This document shows positions 7,143 through 12,227 of a DNA stretch of 12,227 nt, one piece after another (position 1 is the first letter of the stretch; each line of letters starts with the position of its first letter). The notes below the pieces were generated by a model, which saw nothing but the letters and a program-made list of their open reading frames with translations, made no database searches and was not told the origin of the DNA. This stretch comes from Casimicrobiaceae bacterium (GTDB lineage Bacteria > Pseudomonadota > Gammaproteobacteria > Burkholderiales > Casimicrobiaceae), in the NCBI GenBank assembly GCA_955652025.1, contig CATPAO010000055.1:1-12227 (forward strand), in the 5' to 3' direction. The position numbers and the translations under genes are program-made.

Positions 7143-7829
7143 TCAATGCAACCTTTGCCGCGATTTGCGAGAATTTTCCGCAAGATCGCGGCGCGCAGCG
7201 GTGCCGCGCGTCTCCGTGACGCGCCGGCGCTCTTGCCAAAAACGGTAGATCAGCACCGCCGCGACGGCGAGCTCTTCGACCAGGCTCGCGCGCTTTTCGC
7301 GATCGTCGATCCATTCCGCGAATTCCGGATCCTGGTCGCCGAACGCGAGCGCCTCGATCGGGAAGATCCAGTCGCGCGCGTCCTGCGCGTCGTAAAGCGG
7401 CTGCCATTCGTCGTCGCGGAGCTTGACCCCCGCCATGTAGCCCTCGCACCACGCCGAGGCTTCCGGCGGCGTCTTGTCGCTGCGCGTTTTTTCGTCGGGC
7501 ATGTACAGAAGCGGCTTGAAGCGCGTCGGCGATTCCGAGAGCGTGCGCTGGATGCCGACCATGTGGCGCAGCATCAGGCCCATGATCCGTTGCGCCTGGT
7601 CGTTGTCGGCGAACGCCGGATTGGCGGTCCGTCCGCCGTCGCTCCACACCTGCGGCAGCCATTCCGAAGGTTGGATCGACTCCGGTCCGCTGACGATCGC
7701 GGTCAGGAATCCGTCGAGCATCTCGAGGTCCATGCAATCCTGCGGCACCGCGTCCGAGGCCAGAAAGCCCTCGAGCGTATCGAGTTCGGTGTCGGACAGG
7801 GGTTCGTCTAGGGCGCGCAATTCGGCCAT
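7143..7829 (-). CDS. UPF0149 (YgfB/YecA-like) family protein
   Basis: This 228-residue soluble protein has the UPF0149 pattern: LSDTELDTLEGFLASDAVP (11-29), then DCMDLEMLDGFLTAIVSGPE (31-50), EWLPQVW (56-62) and WCEGYMAGV (127-135) before an acidic helix-rich C-terminus. It lacks the C-terminal SEC-C zinc motif found in some YecA relatives, and ends in an arginine-rich tail (about 200-228). Family members are widespread in beta- and gammaproteobacteria; E. coli YgfB acts with the ampD/amidase regulators in some species, but no general function is settled. ATG 7829 was chosen because family proteins begin near this point; ATG 7868 in the same frame is possible. It follows ctaA by 112 bases on the same strand and ends tail-to-tail with the VOC gene (44-base gap, no clear terminator). 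Confidence 0.9.
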   Translation of the reverse strand: MAELRALDEPLSDTELDTLEGFLASDAVPQDCMDLEMLDGFLTAIVSGPESIQPSEWLPQVWSDGGRTANPAFADNDQAQRIMGLMLRHMVGIQRTLSESPTRFKPLLYMPDEKTRSDKTPPEASAWCEGYMAGVKLRDDEWQPLYDAQDARDWIFPIEALAFGDQDPEFAEWIDDREKRASLVEELAVAAVLIYRFWQERRRVTETRGTAARRDLAENSRKSRQRLH

Positions 7830-7941
7830 GGCAGACTTTCTGGAAGCGGCGAGTGGCCGGTCAGGCATCGCTGGCCCACAAGGATAAACCATTCCGGCGT
7901 CCGCTCGGCCGCGGCGATGCAATTCGCGCCGGCGCGCGAAC

Positions 7942-9027
7942 TCAGCGCAACGCGTGCGCGACGTTGACGGCGAGCGCGAAAACCGCGAGTGCGCCGGCCT
8001 GGTGCAGCGCGGCCAGCGGCAGCGGAACAACGAGCAGCAGCGTGGCGATCCCGAGCACGATTTGCGCACCGAGCAGCGCCAGCAGCCACCCGGCGCCGCG
8101 CACCGCGCGCGCGGGCGCACCGCCCGTGCTTCGCACTCGCCACCACAACCACGGCACGACGATCGCCAGAATTAATGCGATGAACCGATGATCGAGCTGC
8201 ACGGTCGCCATGTTCCAGAAGAAATTCTTCCACCATGGCGCAAGCAGCAGGATTTCCGGCGGAACGACGTGGCCATTCATCAGCGGAAACGTGTTGTAGG
8301 CAAAGCCGGCGCGAACGCCGGCGACAAAGCCACCGCTCAGGATCATCGCAAATATCAACGCGAGCGTCGCATACGCATGCCGGCGCAGCGTGGCGATCGA
8401 GGGTGGTGCATAGCGCGGGAAGAGCAGCGACAGCGCCACCCACAGCATCGCGCCGAAGATGGCGATCGCGAGTCCCAGATGCGCGACGAGCCGGAATGGC
8501 GAGACGCGCGGATCGTCGGAGAGCCCGCTCTGCACCATGTACCAGCCGAGCGCGCCCTGCGCCCCGCCCAAGACGAAGATCGCTAAGAGCGTCGCCGCGT
8601 ACCCGGCGGGAATGCGGCGGCGGATCAGAAACCACAGATACGGCAACAGGAACGCGACGCCGATGACCCGGCCCAGCAAACGATGAAAATACTCCCACCA
8701 GAAGATGCGCTTGAATTCGGCGAGTGCCATTGCGCTGTTGATCTGGCGGAATTCGGTTGTCTCCCGATATTTGGCGAACGCCTGCTCCCAATCGGCGTCC
8801 GACAACGGGGGCAACGTACCGACGATAGGCTGCCACTCGGTGATCGACAGTCCCGAGTGCGTCAAACGCGTGATGCCGCCCACGACGACCATCGCGAAAA
8901 CGAGCGCGCAACACATCAGCAACCAGCCGGCAACTAAGCGCGCATTGCTGCCTCCCGCCGGGCCGCCCCAAGGGAGGCTTGCTCCACCTCCGGGGGCAGC
9001 GAGCGCAGTGAGCGTGGGAGTCGTCAT
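7942..9027 (-). CDS. ctaA: Heme A synthase CtaA, COX15-like type
   Basis: The enzyme hydroxylates the C8 methyl of heme O to make heme A for aa3-type cytochrome oxidases, in the inner membrane. The 361-residue protein has eight predicted membrane helices. It carries the conserved histidines at His115 (EYFHRLLGR), His183 (LVAHLGLAI), His280 (VQLDHRFIA) and His342 (ALHQAGAL), and the family motif AGVRAGFAYNTFPLMNG (236-252). The loop TRLTHSGLSITEWQPIVGTL (53-72) with EFKRIFWWEYFHR is the COX15/alphaproteobacterial form, without the cysteine-bearing GLGCPDWP loop of many gamma- and betaproteobacterial CtaA proteins. The first 30 residues are a low-complexity extension, APGGGASLPWGGPAGGSN. No clear ribosome binding site precedes the ATG. 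It lies downstream of the copC-copD genes, 143 bases from the copD stop. Confidence 0.94.
   Translation of the reverse strand: MTTPTLTALAAPGGGASLPWGGPAGGSNARLVAGWLLMCCALVFAMVVVGGITRLTHSGLSITEWQPIVGTLPPLSDADWEQAFAKYRETTEFRQINSAMALAEFKRIFWWEYFHRLLGRVIGVAFLLPYLWFLIRRRIPAGYAATLLAIFVLGGAQGALGWYMVQSGLSDDPRVSPFRLVAHLGLAIAIFGAMLWVALSLLFPRYAPPSIATLRRHAYATLALIFAMILSGGFVAGVRAGFAYNTFPLMNGHVVPPEILLLAPWWKNFFWNMATVQLDHRFIALILAIVVPWLWWRVRSTGGAPARAVRGAGWLLALLGAQIVLGIATLLLVVPLPLAALHQAGALAVFALAVNVAHALR
8951..9020. repeat. GC-rich dyad-containing segment over the ctaA 5' end
   Basis: CCTCCC (8951-8956) and GGGAGG (8972-8977) form a perfect inverted repeat, and a CCCC run near 8966 can pair with GGGG near 8993. 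The segment encodes the glycine- and proline-rich start of CtaA. Its style (CCGCCCCAAGGGAGGC and GCGAGCGCAGTGAGCGTGGG) resembles interspersed GC-rich repeats that I associate with gene borders in Burkholderiales. This resemblance is from memory and unconfirmed. Confidence 0.3.
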
Positions 9028-9170
9028 CTAGCGAGTTGCGATGTCTGCCGGCGCTCGCGATCGATCGGCGGATCGCCGATTGGCGAAATCACCTGACATG
9101 GATCGCGCAATGTTCACGCCGCGAATTGTACCGTCATGCCCGCGCCGCGTCGGATGCCCGAGTGACGGCG

Positions 9171-11186
9171 TCAGTGCATATGTCCTTGTGGCACGCGTGG
9201 ATGCGGCGGTTCACGGCGAAGCGCTTCGACGTCGGCCTGCACCTCGCGCGTCCTCTCGGCGCCGGTTTGGGGAACGCCGATCCAGCGCGCGCGCAAGTAA
9301 CCTTCGTGATCGATCAGCCATTCGACGTGCGACGGCGCCGCCGCCGAACATTCGGCCTCCGCGGTGCAGGCGAACATCGCGTAGGTCGACGCGACGTCCG
9401 GACCGGCGAACGCAAGCGTCTGCAATTCGAGTTTCGCGCGCTCTGCCGACACGGCGGTCGAGGCGGTGGTCGGCACGGCAATCACGCGGATCCGCGCGTC
9501 GTCCCACTGGCGCGCCGCCGGCACGAGCTCGCGCAGGCGCGACAGCGATTGCGGCAGTGTATAGGCCACCAAAAGTACTTCGCGTCCGCGTTGCCCATCG
9601 AGGGTTTCCTGCGCACGGGACGTCGTCTCGAAAGCGAAATCCGGCGCGACAATCGGCCGCCACGGGTCGATGCGGCTCGACAACCTGCGCGCCGCGTCGG
9701 CGTCCGCCAGCGCGTGCAGGTATCGAATCGCGTTCCAGATTTCGTCGTCGTCGAGGTGTCCCGAAAACGCAGGCATCGGCGTCGGCGGGATGCCGTGCGC
9801 GATCCACCAGAAGAGATCTCCGGGACGATGATGGAGCGCGTGCTCGATCAGGTTCGCCGGCTTGACCGGAAGCGAAGCTGCAAGCGGACCGTCGCCGTGA
9901 CCCAGCGCACCGTGACAGGGCGCGCAGTTCGCGGCGAAGGTCGCCGCACCGCGCGCGACGGCATCCGTCGAATAACTCCCCGGCGCCATGGCGTAGGTCG
10001 TCGGGTAAGCGGGTGAAACACGGAGCCAGGGACACGTCGCGATGCCCGCCGCTACGAATCCGAGTCCTGCGAGCCCCACTGCTAACGCGCGGGGGCGTCG
10101 CGTCTCGGCGAGGGCGAACGCGGTCGCAACGGAAGCGCAACAGGCCCCCACCGCCACGATCCAGACAACGCCAGCCGACGCATCGGCCGGCTCGAGCGTC
10201 AACGTGAAAGGGAGTGGCCAGACCGGCGACTGGTGCGCGGCGGGAATCATGACGCCGAGCGCGCCCACAATCGCGACGACGGCGATTCCACACGCGGTTT
10301 CGATGACCGCGTTTCGTGTCAACCAGCGCAGCGCCACGGCATCGCGAGCCGCAACCCGCGGCGCAAGACGCAGACGATTCGTCGCGGCTAGCGCGACCAT
10401 GGCGACGAACAGCGTGATTTTCACGAGCAGCAATCGACCGTAGCTCGTGCCGATCAACTCGGCCACACTGCCCGCCAGATACCACGTGTTGACCAGGCCA
10501 GACAGCAGCAGCGCGCCGACACCTGCGATGCCGAGCGCGGAAAAACGTCGGGTCGCGTCCGCGGCGACGTCGATCGACGCTTCGGCCGATGCACGCCGCT
10601 CATTTGCCAACATCGTAGCCCGCATCGTGGCCAACAAATACGCAAGCCCAAGCAACGCGCCCCACCATCCGCCCGCGGCGACCAGATGCGTCGCATCGGC
10701 AGCAATGCGGACGTAATACTCGCCGGCCTGTCCCGCCGCCGCATGTCCGGTGAGCGCAAGCGACGCGACGTATCCGGCCGCGATGGCAAGCGCGGCCCAA
10801 CGGATACCCGCGCTAGGACGAGCGCGTCGTGCATCGACGATCATCAGCACGCCGAGCAGGCCCGCGAGCCCGAGGCGGATCATCCATACGCGGCCGAACA
10901 TCGTCTTCGCGAGCACCGCACCGAGCGCGCCACCGCGCAGCGCGTCGTCGATCGCGAGCCCGCTCATCAACGCGGCTTCGAGCGCAAGCCAGCCGACGGC
11001 CGCGACGATGCTCACGCCGAGGCTCCACGCCGCCACCACGCGAATCCATCGTCGCACGTCGTCGCCACCACCGACCGTCGCACGCAGCGTCGGCGCGGCC
11101 ACGACGGCTTCGAACGCGAGCAGGCCGAGCACGAGCAGTGCCCCGCCTATGTGAACAGCGCGCACGATGACGAGAAGCGCGTTCAT
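9171..11186 (-). CDS. CopD membrane protein fused to cytochrome c and SCO-like domain
   Basis: The 671-residue protein has three parts. Residues 1-330 are a CopD copper-transport domain with about eight helices and typical histidines: His12, His148, His167 in DATHLVAAGGWWGAL, and His318. A further one or two helices span about 338-385. Residues 400-500 are a c-type cytochrome domain with heme motif CAPCH (421-425), GHGDGPLA, and axial Met in MPAFSGHL (Met471). Residues 510-660 resemble a thioredoxin/SCO fold (PDFAFETTSRAQETLDGQRG, VLLVAYTLPQSLSRL, VEWLIDHEGYLRARWIG) but lack the CxxxC copper motif. His620 fits the conserved SCO histidine, and Cys607/Cys613 lie elsewhere. The start is 39 bases after the copC stop. 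It probably moves copper across the inner membrane with electron transfer in the periplasm; the exact role is inferred. Confidence 0.88.
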   Translation of the reverse strand: MNALLVIVRAVHIGGALLVLGLLAFEAVVAAPTLRATVGGGDDVRRWIRVVAAWSLGVSIVAAVGWLALEAALMSGLAIDDALRGGALGAVLAKTMFGRVWMIRLGLAGLLGVLMIVDARRARPSAGIRWAALAIAAGYVASLALTGHAAAGQAGEYYVRIAADATHLVAAGGWWGALLGLAYLLATMRATMLANERRASAEASIDVAADATRRFSALGIAGVGALLLSGLVNTWYLAGSVAELIGTSYGRLLLVKITLFVAMVALAATNRLRLAPRVAARDAVALRWLTRNAVIETACGIAVVAIVGALGVMIPAAHQSPVWPLPFTLTLEPADASAGVVWIVAVGACCASVATAFALAETRRPRALAVGLAGLGFVAAGIATCPWLRVSPAYPTTYAMAPGSYSTDAVARGAATFAANCAPCHGALGHGDGPLAASLPVKPANLIEHALHHRPGDLFWWIAHGIPPTPMPAFSGHLDDDEIWNAIRYLHALADADAARRLSSRIDPWRPIVAPDFAFETTSRAQETLDGQRGREVLLVAYTLPQSLSRLRELVPAARQWDDARIRVIAVPTTASTAVSAERAKLELQTLAFAGPDVASTYAMFACTAEAECSAAAPSHVEWLIDHEGYLRARWIGVPQTGAERTREVQADVEALRREPPHPRVPQGHMH

Positions 11187-11225
11187 GGGCGCATCCGCCG
11201 CAGGTTGGTGATCATTTGCATTCCG

Positions 11226-11591
11226 CTACGGGGCGATGTCGAACGTGAAATCGCCCTCGGTGACGTGCGTGTCGACGGAGAGCACGCGCCAGATGACGCG
11301 ATACCGGCCCGGAGTGAGCGCCGGCACCGAGACAGAGAGCGCCGTGGGATCCTTGGGGTCGACGCTCGCATTGCCGCCGTCTTGTCGCCTGTTGTCGCGA
11401 TCCTCGACGCGCAATGTGCTGAAAGCCGGCTCCAACGGCTGCGTAAACCACAGCGTGACCCGCTGCGGCGGCGCGTGGACGGTGCTGCCGACCGCGGGCG
11501 TCGCGTGGTCGAGGAACGCGTGCGCGAACGCGAGCGATGCCCACGTCAGCGCGCACGCGCCCATCGACGCGACGGAAATCGCGCGTCTCAT
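11226..11591 (-). CDS. copC: CopC periplasmic copper-binding protein
   Basis: The 121-residue precursor has a signal peptide (MRRAISVASMGACALTWASL) cleaved after AFA, leaving His24 as the first mature residue (HAFLDHATPAVGSTV). An N-terminal histidine is the hallmark of the CopC Cu(II) site, and Asp107 and His109 in SVDTHVTEGDF (105-115) complete it. The mature protein has no methionine, so the Met-rich Cu(I) site of Pseudomonas syringae CopC is absent: this is a Cu(II)-only type. Motifs QRVTLWFTQPLEPAFSTLRV (43-62) and GRYRVIWRVLSVD (95-107) are family typical. The start codon follows the stop of the upstream barrel gene by one base (TGA-G-ATG), indicating translational coupling. The partner CopD is encoded immediately downstream. 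Confidence 0.94.
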   Translation of the reverse strand: MRRAISVASMGACALTWASLAFAHAFLDHATPAVGSTVHAPPQRVTLWFTQPLEPAFSTLRVEDRDNRRQDGGNASVDPKDPTALSVSVPALTPGRYRVIWRVLSVDTHVTEGDFTFDIAP

Positions 11592-11592
11592 C

Positions 11593-12227
11593 TCAGCTTG
11601 CGAAAATCGGCCGCCCGATCGTCGTCGGGAACAGATCGTCCAAAAAGAAATGAAGCTGCGCGATCCAGCCGACAGAATTGCCACTCTTGCGATTGATTGG
11701 GATCACCGCCTCGGCGGAGAGCTGGATATATCGGCCCGCCCAAATGAGGCCGGGATTCACCGTTCCGGTGGTTCCGCTCGCGCCGCGATCCAGTGCGGTC
11801 GTTAGTGCAAATTCGACCAGCGGAATCAGCTGGTTGAATGGTTCGCTCCATCCGGTACCCTGGACGTTGGCGTTCAGGTACGGAATGCTGTACTGGAGCG
11901 CGAAACCCCAAGCGAGCGTGTGCGGATGGCGCTCGACATTGACGTCGCCCTCGTCGCTGACCGTCGTGGTACTGGAGCGCGATGGGATGCGGATGCCGAC
12001 CAGGCCGGTCACCGCGATCGACCGCAGGAATTTCATGTCGTCGGGAAGGTCGCCGAATCCCTTCCCGAAAAAGAATGTGGGCGTTATCGTGGAAAACGAC
12101 TCGGCCCCGACGCGCTTCGCGCCGGTATTGCCGAAGTCCCAGTCGACGCCCGCCGACAGGATCGTCTCGTGCTCGTTGCTCTGGTAGAACTTGTACTTGA
12201 TGCTCGCGGCGATATTGTCGAAGCCGC
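11593..12227 (-). CDS. Partial outer-membrane beta-barrel (transporter-like) protein
   Basis: The gene enters from the right edge. About 211 C-terminal residues are visible, with no stop in this frame up to base 12227, so the ATG at 12036 is not the true start. The text is a run of amphipathic strands separated by short loops, for example NIAASIKYKFYQ, ETILSAGVDWDF, SFSTITPTFFFGKGF, HTLAWGFALQYSIPYL, NPGLIWAGRYIQLSAEAVIP and VGWIAQLHFFLDDL. This resembles the outer-membrane transporter group related to the phenol-degradation meta-pathway proteins (PF13557). It ends RPIFAS, lacking the usual terminal aromatic residue. It is coupled to copC by a one-base gap, so it is probably an envelope partner of the copper genes. 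Substrate and full length cannot be judged here. Confidence 0.72.
   Translation of the reverse strand, partial: GFDNIAASIKYKFYQSNEHETILSAGVDWDFGNTGAKRVGAESFSTITPTFFFGKGFGDLPDDMKFLRSIAVTGLVGIRIPSRSSTTTVSDEGDVNVERHPHTLAWGFALQYSIPYLNANVQGTGWSEPFNQLIPLVEFALTTALDRGASGTTGTVNPGLIWAGRYIQLSAEAVIPINRKSGNSVGWIAQLHFFLDDLFPTTIGRPIFAS

Noticed and set aside
8776..8812. Another copy of the GTCGGACA-like repeat near 8797
   Set aside because: The match is explained by the CtaA coding motif PPLSDADWE using the same common codons; it matches the tandem repeat only in part.
9036..10016. 326-codon plus-strand frame opposite the CopD-cytochrome gene
   Set aside because: Arginine-rich antisense shadow; the minus-strand frame carries the CAPCH heme motif and conserved residues.
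10686..11696. 336-codon plus-strand frame opposite copC and copD
   Set aside because: Antisense shadow of well-supported CopC and CopD frames, with no domain pattern.

Overview
The window is GC-rich, densely coded chromosomal DNA. It looks like a proteobacterium, most likely a betaproteobacterium of the Burkholderiales type. Three things point there: the make-up of the UPF0149/YecA-like protein and the glycine-zipper lipoprotein, the LysR/DoxX/GST/LigB-dioxygenase neighbourhood, and GATAAAATCGCG-like promoter sequence. The assignment rests on recognised protein style, not a search. One gene cuts against it: the heme A synthase is the COX15-like form typical of alphaproteobacteria and mitochondria. 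I see no rRNA, tRNA, CRISPR array, transposase or phage gene.

Left part (1-3705): about 300 bases with no supportable gene precede a small conserved hypothetical protein (307-708). It ends tail-to-tail against a LysR-type regulator (721-1674, minus). The regulator is divergent from a tight three-gene set: DoxX-like membrane protein (1791-2228), beta-class glutathione S-transferase (2252-2866) and LigB/YgiD-type extradiol dioxygenase (2881-3705). A 23-bp dyad with LysR-type T-N11-A geometry sits against the regulator's start codon and is the obvious candidate operator. The set reads as an inducible response to aromatic, quinone or other electrophilic compounds; the inducer is unknown.

Middle part (3706-7098): a two-helix membrane protein overlaps by 4 bases with a glycine-zipper outer-membrane lipoprotein (3798-4534). 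A non-coding stretch with an imperfect 23-bp tandem repeat follows, then a 76-residue protein resembling only the N-terminal part of HigA-type antitoxins (4749-4979). A same-strand run then encodes a small GNAT-like acetyltransferase, an ADP-ribosylglycohydrolase family enzyme and a VOC/glyoxalase-fold protein (5156-7098).

Right part (7143-12227, all minus strand): read in transcription order, it starts with the C-terminal part of a probable outer-membrane beta-barrel protein cut by the window edge. Next come CopC (periplasmic Cu(II)-binding), a large CopD membrane protein fused to a c-type cytochrome and a degenerate SCO/redoxin-like domain, CtaA (heme A synthase) and a UPF0149 protein. Copper handling beside heme A synthesis suggests, by inference, a link to cytochrome oxidase maturation or periplasmic copper supply. 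This is the most interesting part of the window; the remainder is largely ordinary housekeeping and stress-response DNA.
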